Made by a program: the position numbers and the translations under genes. DNA of 37,980 nt from Candidatus Omnitrophota bacterium (GTDB lineage Bacteria > Omnitrophota > Gorgyraeia > JABMRN01 > RBG-13-46-9), in assembly GCA_030605095.1 (NCBI GenBank), contig JAUWBJ010000005.1, forward strand, positions 1 through 37,980, in the 5' to 3' direction. The notes beneath the pieces were generated by a model. That model did not search any database, was not told where the DNA came from, and saw only the letters and a program-made list of their open reading frames with translations. Shown piece after piece: positions 8,969-18,183 of this stretch; position 1 is the first letter of the stretch; every line of letters begins with the position of its first letter.

Positions 8969-10144
8969 CTAGCTTAAAGCTTTGTTTAATATAGCTAACG
9001 CCTTATCGATCTGAGCCTTAGTAACTGTAAGCGGAGGCATTATTCTTAAAACATTCTTTTGAGCGCAATTTATCAGTAGGCCGTTTTCAAGGCTCCTCTT
9101 ATATATCTCTTCTCCGTCTATATTCAATTCAACGCCAACTGTAAGCGCAATGCCTCTTACCTCTTTTATAATTTTGCATTTCTCCTTAAGGGAGGAGAGC
9201 TTCTTTAATAAATACCTTCCTTGCTTTGCTGCATTCTGCAATAATTTCTCCTCTTCAATGGCTTCGAAAACACCCAATGCTGCCGCGCATACAAGAGGGC
9301 TACCGCCGAAAGTTGAAGCGTGAGAGCCGGGTGTTAATACGCCTGAAAACCTGGCGCTCGCTACCATCGCCCCTATCGGAAGACCTCCCCCCAGAGATTT
9401 TGCCAGTGTCATAACATCCGGCGCTATCCCATAATTTTGATAACAAAACATCTTGCCTGTTCTTCCTAACCCAGTCTGAACCTCGTCAAAAATAAGGACT
9501 ATATCATTTTTGTCGCATATTTCTCTTAACTTTTCTACATATTCTTTTGGCGCAATATTTATGCCGCCTTCGCATTGAATTAGTTCAAGCATAACTGCCG
9601 CTGTTTTCTCATTTATAGTTTTTTCCAAAGCTTCTATATCGCCAAATGGGATATGTATAAAACCCTCCGGTAAAGGCTCGAATCCTTGTTTAACCTTATC
9701 CTGGCCCGTTGCGGCTATCATAGCAAGGGTTCTTCCGTGAAAGGATTTATTCATCGTAATAACTTCGAATCTCTTCCTATCATGCCCATATTTCCTGGCA
9801 AGCTTAACTGCCCCTTCATTGGCTTCCGCACCGGAGTTCGAGAAGAATACCTTACCCGGAAAAGAATGTTCGATAATCTTTTTTGCCAATTTTCCCTGAA
9901 GCGCGCTGTAATAATTATTAGAAACATGAATAAGTTTTTGTACTTGATTAGAGACACCTCGAGCGACTTTTTTATGGCAATGCCCTATTCCGCTTACTGC
10001 CCATCCCGGAAAGAAATCGAGGTATTTCTTGCCATCGATATCTTCCACCAGGGCGCCCTTTGCTTTCTCGAAACATAGCGGAACCCTTGTGTAGGTTTTC
10101 ATTACATATTCGTTATACAGGTTTACTACGTCGTTAGTATTCAT
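8969..10144 (-). CDS. argD: Acetylornithine aminotransferase
   Basis: NSGAEANEGAVKLARKYG, DEVQTGLGRTGK, LAKSLGGGLPIGA, HASTFGGSPLVCAAA; located within an arg cluster. Confidence 0.93.
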   Translation of the reverse strand: MNTNDVVNLYNEYVMKTYTRVPLCFEKAKGALVEDIDGKKYLDFFPGWAVSGIGHCHKKVARGVSNQVQKLIHVSNNYYSALQGKLAKKIIEHSFPGKVFFSNSGAEANEGAVKLARKYGHDRKRFEVITMNKSFHGRTLAMIAATGQDKVKQGFEPLPEGFIHIPFGDIEALEKTINEKTAAVMLELIQCEGGINIAPKEYVEKLREICDKNDIVLIFDEVQTGLGRTGKMFCYQNYGIAPDVMTLAKSLGGGLPIGAMVASARFSGVLTPGSHASTFGGSPLVCAAALGVFEAIEEEKLLQNAAKQGRYLLKKLSSLKEKCKIIKEVRGIALTVGVELNIDGEEIYKRSLENGLLINCAQKNVLRIMPPLTVTKAQIDKALAILNKALS

Positions 10145-10152
10145 TTCGTTCC

Positions 10153-10194
10153 TGAACCAGGTTCATGCGTAAACATACGTATGAACCTGGTTCA
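10153..10194. repeat. Family B element B1 (argB/argD junction)
   Basis: tgaaccaggttcatgcgtaaacatacgtatgaacctggttca; 10192-10194 is the argB stop codon. Confidence 0.95.
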
Positions 10195-11085
10195 TAGCCC
10201 CTCAGTCGCTTTAGTTCTTCTTCCGAGTTTTATAATCTCCGTTCCTATTCCTTTATCGGTAAAAATTTCCAAAAGTAAAGCGTGTGGCAGATTGCTATCG
10301 ATAATATGCGCTTTTTTCACCTTTCCTTCTAAAGCATTCATACACGCTCTTGTCTTCGGAATCATGCCCTCGGCTATAATCCTCTTCTTAACCAATAGCT
10401 CCGCGTCGGCAAGGCTTAATGACCTGTAAAGCGTATCTAGATTATCCCTCTCTCCCATGATCCCTCTTACATTTGTAAGTATAAAAAGTTTTTCTGCTTT
10501 CAATGCCATAGCTAAGTGGCTCGCAGCCTCGTCAGCGTTGACATTATAGAGTTCACCGCCGTTTCCGAGGGCAACCGGCGAAACCACAGGAACTATATTG
10601 GCTTCTATTAATCTCTCCATGACGGTTGTGTCTACGGATTCGACTGTGCCGACAAAACCGATATCTTCTTCTTTGTGCTCTATCCTCTTGGCCATAATAA
10701 GTTTATTTTCTTTACCGCTTAATCCAAATGCCTCGGCGCCCAATTTTTTTATCTCTTCGACCAGGATTCCGTTCAGTTCCGTAAGGGCGCTATCCACAAT
10801 CTCCATTGTCCTCTTATCGGTAACCCTGAGGCCGTCAACGAATCTGGGTTTTTTATGGGCATCTTTCATCTTCATATTTATAAATGGGCCTCCGCCGTGA
10901 ACTAAGATGGGCTTCATTCCCGCATAATTCATAAACACGATGTCTTCCAGGACACTTCGTCTTGTATTTTCATCGGATAATGCGGAACCGCCGAACTTGA
11001 TTACAAATATCCTATGAAAAAACTTTTTTATATAAGGCAGCGCCTCTATTAAAACAGTGCTTTTCTTTATAGCGTCTTCCATCAT
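10192..11085 (-). CDS. argB: Acetylglutamate kinase
   Basis: FVIKFGGSAL, KPILVHGGGPFIN, NVNADEAASHLAMALKAEKLFILTNVRG motifs. Confidence 0.96.
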   Translation of the reverse strand: MMEDAIKKSTVLIEALPYIKKFFHRIFVIKFGGSALSDENTRRSVLEDIVFMNYAGMKPILVHGGGPFINMKMKDAHKKPRFVDGLRVTDKRTMEIVDSALTELNGILVEEIKKLGAEAFGLSGKENKLIMAKRIEHKEEDIGFVGTVESVDTTVMERLIEANIVPVVSPVALGNGGELYNVNADEAASHLAMALKAEKLFILTNVRGIMGERDNLDTLYRSLSLADAELLVKKRIIAEGMIPKTRACMNALEGKVKKAHIIDSNLPHALLLEIFTDKGIGTEIIKLGRRTKATEGL

Positions 11086-11095
11086 TGTCTCGTCC

Positions 11096-12286
11096 CTACG
11101 TCATATAATGCGAATTTATCTCAACATACTTCTTCGATAAATCGCATGTCCAGATTACGGCCTCTTTCCTGCCTAAGTTGAGATTTACCGCTATCTCGAC
11201 TTTTTTCCTCTTATATATCTTATAAAATTTCTCTTTCGACGGCATGGTAAACTTGCCACCTTTAAAAACACAGATTCCGTCTAAATAAATTTCAAGCCTT
11301 TTCGGTTTTATTCCGGATATGCCGCTTGAGCCGACACTGGCGGCAATCCTGCCCCAATTCGGGTTCTCACCGTGTATGCTCGTTTTAACCAAACACGAAT
11401 TTGCGATGGACCTTGCTACTTTATACGCATCGCTGGTTTTTCTGGCGTTTTCTACATATATGGTTACAAATTTTGTCGCCCCTTCCCCATCCTCAATAAT
11501 ACTTCTGGCCAATTTGAAAGTCACGTTTCCGAGCGCCTTCAAAAAAGTCTTATATTCTTTTGTCTTTTTCTTAATTGTCGCATTGTTCGCTAAGCCGTTG
11601 GCTAAAAGTATGACCATATCATTCGTGCTCGTATCTCCGTCAATAGTTATGGAATTAAAAGACCTGTTGCACGCCTCCTTCAGGGCAAGTTTCAACGCGT
11701 CTTTGCCTATCATGGCGTCTGTCATTATAAAAGAGAGCATGGTGCCCATATTCGGTTGTATCATACCGGCGCCTTTTGCTATGCCGCTTATGGTAATTTG
11801 CTTTCTGCCGATATTAAATCTTTCGATATTAACCTTGACCTTTCTGTCCGTAGTCATTATAGCCTTCGCCGCGCTAATGAGGCCCTTTTCGGAAAGCAAT
11901 TTAACCAATTTCGGCGTAGCCTCTTCTATCGAATCTATAGGAAGCCTCTTTCCTATTATTCCTGTTGACGATACAAGCACATTGTTAAATTTTAATTTGA
12001 GATTCCCGCACACAGCATTAATCATTCTCTTGGCATCCCTTACGCCATACCAGCCCGTGCAGCAATTGGCGTTTCCGCTGTTCACTATAACGGCCCTTAT
12101 CGGTTTACCCTTTTTCAATATCTCTTTTGAAACAACGAGAGGGGCGGCTTTAACCTTATTTTTGGTAAAGATACCGACTGCCTTGCAACCTGCCCTTGAA
12201 TATATAAGGGCGAGGTCTTTTTTAAAGGTCTTTATCCCGCAGTAAACTCCGCTCGCTAAAAATCCTTTTGGCAACATGTACTTCAT
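11096..12286 (-). CDS. argJ: Glutamate N-acetyltransferase / amino-acid acetyltransferase
   Basis: VNSGNANCCTG, GIAKGAGMIQPNMGTMLSFIMTDA, TIDGDTSTND, HGENPNWGRIAASVG motifs. Confidence 0.96.
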   Translation of the reverse strand: MKYMLPKGFLASGVYCGIKTFKKDLALIYSRAGCKAVGIFTKNKVKAAPLVVSKEILKKGKPIRAVIVNSGNANCCTGWYGVRDAKRMINAVCGNLKLKFNNVLVSSTGIIGKRLPIDSIEEATPKLVKLLSEKGLISAAKAIMTTDRKVKVNIERFNIGRKQITISGIAKGAGMIQPNMGTMLSFIMTDAMIGKDALKLALKEACNRSFNSITIDGDTSTNDMVILLANGLANNATIKKKTKEYKTFLKALGNVTFKLARSIIEDGEGATKFVTIYVENARKTSDAYKVARSIANSCLVKTSIHGENPNWGRIAASVGSSGISGIKPKRLEIYLDGICVFKGGKFTMPSKEKFYKIYKRKKVEIAVNLNLGRKEAVIWTCDLSKKYVEINSHYMT

Positions 12287-12292
12287 CGCTTT

Positions 12293-12334
12293 TGAACCAG
12301 GTTCAGGCGTAAATATGCGTGTGAACCTGGTTCA
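12293..12334. repeat. Family B element B2 (argC/argJ junction)
   Basis: tgaaccaggttcaggcgtaaatatgcgtgtgaacctggttca; 12332-12334 is the argC stop codon. Confidence 0.95.
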
Positions 12335-13348
12335 TAATCCCTCGGTTTCATCGAAGCCATACATTATATTCATATTCTGCACGGCCTGGCCGGCTGCGCC
12401 TTTTAAGAGATTATCAATAGCGCCGACTACAACTACTACTTTCCTATTTATATCTACTGCCAGGCCTATATCAAAAAAATTTGTCAAAGCCACTTCTTTC
12501 AATTGGGGAAATTTCCCTTGCGATTTTACTCTTACGAACGGACAATTCTCATATTTTTCTTTATAGACTTTAATGATTTCTTCGTATCCCAGCTCATTTT
12601 TTACTCTCATATATATCGTAGAAAGAATACCTCTTTCTATGGGTAAAAGATGAGGAACAAATATAACATGCACATCTTTTTTGCAAAAACACTTAAGTAC
12701 TTGCTCCATCTCCGGTAAATGCTGATGGCTATTTACCTTATATGCCTTAAAATTATCCTTTATATCGGGATTTTCCAAATTCCATCCCGGTTTCCTGCCC
12801 GCTCCGGTGATTCCACTTTTTGAATCGCATATTATATAATCCGAATGAATTAAATCCTTTTCCAAAAGTGGCGCGACGCCGAGTATCACTGAAGTCGGAT
12901 AACAACCCGGATTTGCTATTAATTTTGCTTTTTCGATCTTGTCCTTAAAAAGCTCGGGCAAACCGTATACGGCTTCTTTAATATTGGCCTTATCCTTATG
13001 CTTTGTGCCATACCACTTTTCGTATTCGTCGGCATCCAGCCTGTAATCCGCGCTTAAATCTATAACGGTTTTTCCCGCCTTAAGAAGCGTCGGAGCCACC
13101 GCCATGGAAACGGTATGCGGAAGCGATAGAAAAAAGACATCCGCTCTCTTCTTTGCTTCTTCCAGGTCAGGCTTTTTACAAACAAGGTCAATTTTTCCCG
13201 AAAGATGCGGAAAAATTTCCGATATGGGCGCTTCTTTTTCTACAACGGCCTGTAAAACGGTTATTTTAACCTTTTTATGTCCTGCCAAAATCTTTACAAG
13301 CTCTTCGCCCGTATATCCGGTCGCGCCGATTATCCCTACTTTTAACAT
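12332..13348 (-). CDS. argC: N-acetyl-gamma-glutamyl-phosphate reductase
   Basis: MLKVGIIGATGYTGEELV, ANPGCYPTSVILG, HLPEMEQ motifs; start moved to 13348 relative to the ORF track. Confidence 0.95.
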   Translation of the reverse strand: MLKVGIIGATGYTGEELVKILAGHKKVKITVLQAVVEKEAPISEIFPHLSGKIDLVCKKPDLEEAKKRADVFFLSLPHTVSMAVAPTLLKAGKTVIDLSADYRLDADEYEKWYGTKHKDKANIKEAVYGLPELFKDKIEKAKLIANPGCYPTSVILGVAPLLEKDLIHSDYIICDSKSGITGAGRKPGWNLENPDIKDNFKAYKVNSHQHLPEMEQVLKCFCKKDVHVIFVPHLLPIERGILSTIYMRVKNELGYEEIIKVYKEKYENCPFVRVKSQGKFPQLKEVALTNFFDIGLAVDINRKVVVVVGAIDNLLKGAAGQAVQNMNIMYGFDETEGL

Positions 13349-13367
13349 TGGTTCTCTTTCTCCCATT

Positions 13368-13396
13368 AGTATAAACAAAAAAACCTACCCTGTCAA
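13368..13396 (-). promoter_or_regulatory. Sigma70-like promoter for the argC operon
   Basis: Minus strand TTGACA - 17 nt - TATACT, upstream of argC ATG at 13348. Confidence 0.75.
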
Positions 13397-13432
13397 TATA
13401 TTTTCTCGTCGAGAAATCACACAGAGTAGGTT
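13382..13432 (-). terminator. Hairpin with T-run downstream of rpsI, overlapping the argC promoter
   Basis: Minus strand AACCTACTCTGT ... ACAGGGTAGGTT followed by TTTTT; the descending arm overlaps the -35 box. Confidence 0.6.
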
Positions 13433-13433
13433 T

Positions 13434-13463
13434 ACCCAGCCCTTGCGTGCAAGGGCTGGGTTA
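13434..13463. repeat. Perfect GC-rich hairpin after rpsI
   Basis: acccagcccttgcgtgcaagggctgggt is a near-perfect palindrome immediately downstream of the rpsI stop. Confidence 0.7.
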
Positions 13464-13472
13464 ATGTAAAAA

Positions 13473-13877
13473 TTAGCGTTTGGAGTATTGGAATCTTTTC
13501 CTTGCGCGCTTCCTTCCGTATTTCTTTCTTTCTTTCTCCCTGGGGTCTCTTGTAAGAAAGCCTTCTTTTTTTATAATAGAACGCTTTGTTTCGTCAAGCT
13601 TGACAATCGCTCTTGAAATTCCATGCCTAAGCGCCTGTGCCTGGCCGCTAATGCCGCCGCCTTTTATCGTAGCGAAAATATCCAATTTATTTTCGAAATC
13701 GGCTGTTTTAATCGGCTGATTTATGACTAACCTATGAGATTCTCGCGGAAAATAATTCTCGAAAGAGCGTTTATTTACCCGAATTTTTCCTGTTCCTTCA
13801 CGTAAATAAACGCGCACCGTGGATTCTTTCCGTCGGCCGATTGTCGTTATATATTTTTGTTCTTTTTGTTCTGCCAT
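13473..13877 (-). CDS. rpsI: 30S ribosomal protein S9 (uS9)
   Basis: TIGRRKESTVRVYL, GGGISGQAQALRHGISRAI, KKYGRKRARKRFQYSKR C-terminus. Confidence 0.98.
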   Translation of the reverse strand: MAEQKEQKYITTIGRRKESTVRVYLREGTGKIRVNKRSFENYFPRESHRLVINQPIKTADFENKLDIFATIKGGGISGQAQALRHGISRAIVKLDETKRSIIKKEGFLTRDPREKERKKYGRKRARKRFQYSKR

Positions 13878-13900
13878 GATTTTTCCTTATAATCTAAAGC

Positions 13901-14329
13901 TTACAGCTTTATCTCCTTCGGCTTCTGTGCTATATGTTGATGCTTATCTCCTACATAAATTTTTAATCTCTTAATCATCTTTCTTCCAAGTTTATTCTTC
14001 GGCAACATGCCCTTTACAGCGTGCCTCAACACCTCATGCGGCCTTCTCTTAAGAAGGCTTTCCATGTTTTCCAGTTTCAGGCCGCCCGGATAGCCGGAAA
14101 ACTTCTTATACATCTTCTGTTGCAGCTTTTTGCCGGTAACCCTTACCTTTTCAGAGTTTATGACAACTACGCCGGAGCCCATATCTACATGGGGAGAATA
14201 GGATACCTCCTGCTTTCCCTTGAGCAAGGATGCTATTTTTGTAGCAAGCCTTCCCAGTATCTTATCTTTTGCATCAACAAGATACCATACCCTCTTTACG
14301 TCTTCCTGTCTTACATATGTAGTCTTCAT
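13901..14329 (-). CDS. rplM: 50S ribosomal protein L13 (uL13)
   Basis: WYLVDAKDKILGRLATKIASLLKGK, YKKFSGYPGGLK, AVKGMLPKNKLG motifs; adjacent to rpsI as is typical. Confidence 0.98.
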   Translation of the reverse strand: MKTTYVRQEDVKRVWYLVDAKDKILGRLATKIASLLKGKQEVSYSPHVDMGSGVVVINSEKVRVTGKKLQQKMYKKFSGYPGGLKLENMESLLKRRPHEVLRHAVKGMLPKNKLGRKMIKRLKIYVGDKHQHIAQKPKEIKL

Positions 14330-14351
14330 ATCGACCTTGTGTAAACTCGTA

Positions 14352-14380
14352 AATGTACCACATTACCGACGGATTGTCAA
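14352..14380 (-). promoter_or_regulatory. Sigma70-like promoter for rplM-rpsI
   Basis: Minus strand TTGACA - 17 nt - TACATT, 23 bp or more upstream of rplM ATG. Confidence 0.7.
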
Positions 14381-14398
14381 GCGAAAATTTCGTTGCCT

Positions 14399-15142
14399 TT
14401 AGCCATATAGAACCTTCATCAGTGTAAGTCCTTTTGCGGGGGCAGTCGGGCCGACTTTTCGGCGATCTTTTGAGCGTAATATCTTTCTCATGCTGCCCTG
14501 AGGCAGATATCCCCTTCCGATTTCAATAAGAGTGCCTGCGATATTGCGGACCATGTTGTGTAAAAAGCCATTGGCTTCGGTATCGATATATATGAATTCC
14601 TTCTCTCTTTTTATGCTTATTCGCTTTATTGTCCTCACTGTGTTTTTCAGTGATGAGAAAGCGCTTCTGGCCTGAAACGACTTAAAATCGTGCTTCCCCA
14701 GTAAAGTGTTAGCCTCTTTCCTCATCAAAGCGGCATCCAACTTATATGGGACTTTGTAATAATAATTCAGCAAAAATGGGTCTTCTACCCGGCCATTTAA
14801 TATCGTATATCTGTAAACCTTGCTTTTAGCATCGTATTGGGAATGAAATTTCGAAGTAACTTTCTTAATATTAATGACGGAAATATCTTTCGGGAGGTTG
14901 GAATTTAACGCAGCTTGAAGTTTCGTGAGTGGTAAATCTTTTTTCGTTCTGAAATTCGCTACCTGCGCTTTAGCGTGAACGCCGGAATCTGTTCTTCCTG
15001 CTCCGATTATGCGTACTTTTTCTTTAAGTATCTTCTTTAAAGCTTTTTCAACCTCTCCTTGGATTGTATTAGCGTTTTTTTGAATTTGCCATCCTGCGTA
15101 GCGGGTGCCATCGTAAGAAATGGTAATTTGAATGTTATGCAT
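14399..15142 (-). CDS. truA: tRNA pseudouridine(38-40) synthase
   Basis: ISYDGTRYAGWQIQ, GAGRTDSGVHAKAQVANF, FLHNMVRNIAGTLIEIGRG motifs. Confidence 0.96.
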   Translation of the reverse strand: MHNIQITISYDGTRYAGWQIQKNANTIQGEVEKALKKILKEKVRIIGAGRTDSGVHAKAQVANFRTKKDLPLTKLQAALNSNLPKDISVINIKKVTSKFHSQYDAKSKVYRYTILNGRVEDPFLLNYYYKVPYKLDAALMRKEANTLLGKHDFKSFQARSAFSSLKNTVRTIKRISIKREKEFIYIDTEANGFLHNMVRNIAGTLIEIGRGYLPQGSMRKILRSKDRRKVGPTAPAKGLTLMKVLYG

Positions 15143-15709
15143 TCAACTTTTTAATAATCTGTTGAACAATTTACAAAGATGCGATTTTTTATTTGCTTTA
15201 TCGATTTTCTTTAGCCACTGCCGAATATACTTAATATCCAATTTGCCTTTCCGGCGAATTAAAATGCCTTTTAGGTCTTCGCTGTCCCGTGGCCGCGAAC
15301 TGGCTATTTTATGAATTATTAAATCTTCTGGACTTATAATTCTTGCTTTAGTGGAAGCTATCTTTTTCAGCCGGCCCCTCTTAATAGCCATATACTCAAG
15401 AATGTTCTCAGCTATAATAATATCAAATTTGCCATCTATTTTTCTCTTTCTAAAACTCATCGGGATAACGCCGGTTTTTTCTACAATTTTCCTAGTGTGC
15501 GGCAAGGACGGATAAAAACCATATTTTCTTGCCCTTTTCAAAAATTCATTTATTTTTCGTTTGTCAAAAATGATGTTCACATCTATATCAGCAGTTAACC
15601 GGGGCTCGCCATAAATCGAGACCGCAATACCGCCAAGTATAATATATTTTATTCTTTGCGCCATCAGGCACTTTACCAAAGCTTGTAATTGGCACTCTAC
15701 TGGATTCAT
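15143..15709 (-). CDS. Small nucleotidyltransferase-fold protein (AbiEii/MNT-like)
   Basis: YIILGGIAVSIYGEPRLTADIDVNI resembles the GG..x..R.T.DIDV nucleotidyltransferase motif. Confidence 0.7.
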   Translation of the reverse strand: MNPVECQLQALVKCLMAQRIKYIILGGIAVSIYGEPRLTADIDVNIIFDKRKINEFLKRARKYGFYPSLPHTRKIVEKTGVIPMSFRKRKIDGKFDIIIAENILEYMAIKRGRLKKIASTKARIISPEDLIIHKIASSRPRDSEDLKGILIRRKGKLDIKYIRQWLKKIDKANKKSHLCKLFNRLLKS

Positions 15710-15945
15710 GTTTTAATTCTGCCAAAAATAGAATGTATCTCAGCAAGTGTGTTGATTTTATCCATATCTAATATATTAAAAGTTGACCTTGTTTTCGAAT
15801 TGCATACAAATTTGTAGAGATCTTGGAACATTTTAAAGCCAGCGCGTTCTGATAATTTTCTTAAAGAACGCTTTTTGCTGTTTACTTCATATTTATGAAC
15901 TAAACTCCATTGCCTTGGTCTATTTTTTAGATTCAATTCTGTCAT
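15706..15945 (-). CDS. Small hypothetical protein overlapping the nucleotidyltransferase gene
   Basis: 79-aa ORF with a 4-bp ATGA overlap with the downstream nucleotidyltransferase; no family recognised. Confidence 0.55.
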   Translation of the reverse strand: MTELNLKNRPRQWSLVHKYEVNSKKRSLRKLSERAGFKMFQDLYKFVCNSKTRSTFNILDMDKINTLAEIHSIFGRIKT

Positions 15946-15955
15946 TTTAATTCCT

Positions 15956-17008
15956 TTATGCGTGCTTGATTAAAAGTTCCGCAATTTGGATCGCGTTAAG
16001 GGCAGCGCCTTTTCGGAGATTATCGCTCACAACCCATAGATTCAAGCCGTTCTCAACCGATTCGTCTTCGCGGATGCGGCCGACGAATACCTCATTTTTG
16101 CCTTCGGCATTAAGGGGCATGGGGTATTTCCCTCTTTTGGGGTCATCTATAACAATAACGCCCGGTGCTTTTGAAAGAATCTTTCTTGCCTCTTCTGGCT
16201 TAAGTTTCTTCTCGGTCTCTATGTTTATGCTCTCTGAATGGGCAAAATATACGGGCACACGGATACAGGTAGACGTGATTTTGATAGAGTCGTCTTCCAT
16301 AATTTTACGGGTTTCGTTTACGAGCTTCATCTCCTCTTTGGTGTAGGCATTGTCCAGGAATACATCTATCTGCGGAATCAGATTAAATGCGATTTGATAC
16401 GGAAATTCCTTTATCAGAAATTTATCCACGTTGTGGCTGCCGACTATCCAGCTATCAACAATTTTATCAATAACTTCTGCTTGTTTTTCAAGCTCCAGAA
16501 TCTTTTGCTGGCCGGCGCCGGAGACAGATTGATAGGTTGAGGCAACTATTCTCTTTATTTTAGCAGCCTTATGCAAAGGCCAAAGCGCTACGACGGCCTG
16601 TATGGTCGAACAATTCGGGTTAGCTATTATACCCTTGTGATTTTCGGTCTGGTGAGGATTTACCTCGGGAACAACCAGGGGAACGTCTTTTTCCATCCTG
16701 AAAGCGCTTGAATTGTCAACGCACACCGCTCCGGCTTTAACGGCGCTCGGCAGAAACTGGAGGCTTCTCGAAGCGCCTGCGCTCGATAGAACAATGTCTA
16801 TCGCCTTAAATGACTTATGCTCAAGGGGTTCCACCGGATACAGCTTATTCTTAAATTTAAGCTTTTTTCCTTTTGACCTTTCCGATGCTAAAAGTCTGAT
16901 TTCTTTAACCGGGAAATCTCTTTCTTCCAGCATGGACAGAAACTGCCCGCCTACGGCGCCGGTTGCGCCAACTATTGCTACATTGTATTTGTCTTTTTTC
17001 TTTAACAT
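15956..17008 (-). CDS. asd: Aspartate-semialdehyde dehydrogenase
   Basis: VAIVGATGAVGGQFLSMLEERDFPVKEIRLLASERSKGKKL, NPNCSTIQAVVALWPLHK, TYQSVSGAGQ; start trimmed to MLKKKDK, preceded by AAGGAG. Confidence 0.95.
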   Translation of the reverse strand: MLKKKDKYNVAIVGATGAVGGQFLSMLEERDFPVKEIRLLASERSKGKKLKFKNKLYPVEPLEHKSFKAIDIVLSSAGASRSLQFLPSAVKAGAVCVDNSSAFRMEKDVPLVVPEVNPHQTENHKGIIANPNCSTIQAVVALWPLHKAAKIKRIVASTYQSVSGAGQQKILELEKQAEVIDKIVDSWIVGSHNVDKFLIKEFPYQIAFNLIPQIDVFLDNAYTKEEMKLVNETRKIMEDDSIKITSTCIRVPVYFAHSESINIETEKKLKPEEARKILSKAPGVIVIDDPKRGKYPMPLNAEGKNEVFVGRIREDESVENGLNLWVVSDNLRKGAALNAIQIAELLIKHA

Positions 17009-17020
17009 TGTACTCCTTTG

Positions 17021-17121
17021 TGAAGCGTTTGCAATTTTCCGCGTTTTTGAAGCTGTTTCAGGCGTAAATATACGCATGAAACAGCTTCAGAAGAAAAGAA
17101 CGGAAAATTGCAGACGCTTCA
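17021..17121. repeat. Composite element: diverged family A outer arms with a nested family B element (leuB/asd junction)
   Basis: Outer tgaagcgtttgcaattttccg / cggaaaattgcagacgcttca; inner palindrome at 17048-17089; 17119-17121 is the leuB stop codon. Confidence 0.92.
17048..17089. repeat. Family B element nested in the outer palindrome
   Basis: tgaagctgtttc aggcgtaaatatacgcat gaaacagcttca (42 bp). Confidence 0.93.
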
Positions 17122-18183
17122 AAGGTTCTTCACTACCAAATCCCCTACTTCGCTTGTAGAATATCCCATTCTTCCTGCTGCGAGAGATTTAAGCTTAGTG
17201 GTTACTTTCATTACTGAATCTTCGACCATTTTCGATGAGGTGCTTTCCCCTATCTCATCCAGAAGCATCGAAAGCGCGCATATGGCTGCGAGAGGGTTTA
17301 TAACGTTTTTACCGGTGTATTTCGGGGCGGAACCGCCTATGGGCTCAAACATGGAAACGCCTTCCGGATTGAGATTCCCGCCGGCAGCAATGCCCATGCC
17401 TCCCTGTATCATTGCGCCCAAATCTGTAATAATGTCTCCGAACATATTATCCGTTACGATCACGTCAAACCACTCGGGATTCTTCAGCATCCACATGCAG
17501 CAAGCATCGACATGGGTGTAATCCGTTTTTATACCTGAGTATTTCTTTGCGACTTCATAAAATGTTCTCTCCCACAAATCCCACGCATATGTAAGAACGT
17601 TTGTCTTGCCGCAAAGAGTAAGCTTCTTCTCTTTATTTCTCTTTTTCGTGTATTCAAAGGCAAATTTTACACACCTCTCTACTCCACGGCGCGTATTACG
17701 GGAAACCTGAAGAGCGGTTTCATCTTTTGTCCCTTTTTTGATAAATTCCCCTTCGCCTACGTAAAGCCCTTCGTTATTTTCCCGCACTACGACAAAATCT
17801 ATATCATCCGGCCCCTTATCTTTAAGAGGCGTCCACACCCCCGGATACAGCTTAACAGGCCTTAAATTTATGTACTGTTCCAGGCTAAATCTAATCTTCA
17901 AAAGAAGCCCATTCTCCAGGATTCCGGGTTTTACATCCGGGTGTCCTACGGCGCCGAGATAGATTGCATCCATTGACTTCATCTCTTCCAGCGCGGAATC
18001 AGGCAGGACCTCGCCTGTCTTCTTGTATCTTTCCGCACCGAAATCGTACATTACTTTCTCGTATTTGAAACCGGTTTCTTTTGAGACTGCTTCCAGGACT
18101 TTTAGGCCTTCTCTTACAACTTCCGGGCCTGTTCCGTCACCCGGTATTACCGCTATCCTGTATTTCTTACCGCTTGATGGCAT
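17119..18183 (-). CDS. leuB: 3-isopropylmalate dehydrogenase (isocitrate/isopropylmalate dehydrogenase family)
   Basis: IPGDGTGPEVV, VVRENNEGLYVGEGE, TDNMFGDIITDLGAMIQGGMG, EPIGGSAPKYTGKN; adjacent to leuCD-like genes. Confidence 0.88.
   Translation of the reverse strand: MPSSGKKYRIAVIPGDGTGPEVVREGLKVLEAVSKETGFKYEKVMYDFGAERYKKTGEVLPDSALEEMKSMDAIYLGAVGHPDVKPGILENGLLLKIRFSLEQYINLRPVKLYPGVWTPLKDKGPDDIDFVVVRENNEGLYVGEGEFIKKGTKDETALQVSRNTRRGVERCVKFAFEYTKKRNKEKKLTLCGKTNVLTYAWDLWERTFYEVAKKYSGIKTDYTHVDACCMWMLKNPEWFDVIVTDNMFGDIITDLGAMIQGGMGIAAGGNLNPEGVSMFEPIGGSAPKYTGKNVINPLAAICALSMLLDEIGESTSSKMVEDSVMKVTTKLKSLAAGRMGYSTSEVGDLVVKNL

Noticed and set aside
17009-17077. N-terminal extension of asd (MRIFTPETASKTRKIANASQRST)
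   Set aside because: It is a translation of the nested palindromic element; conserved start MLKKKDKYNVAIVG has its own AAGGAG.
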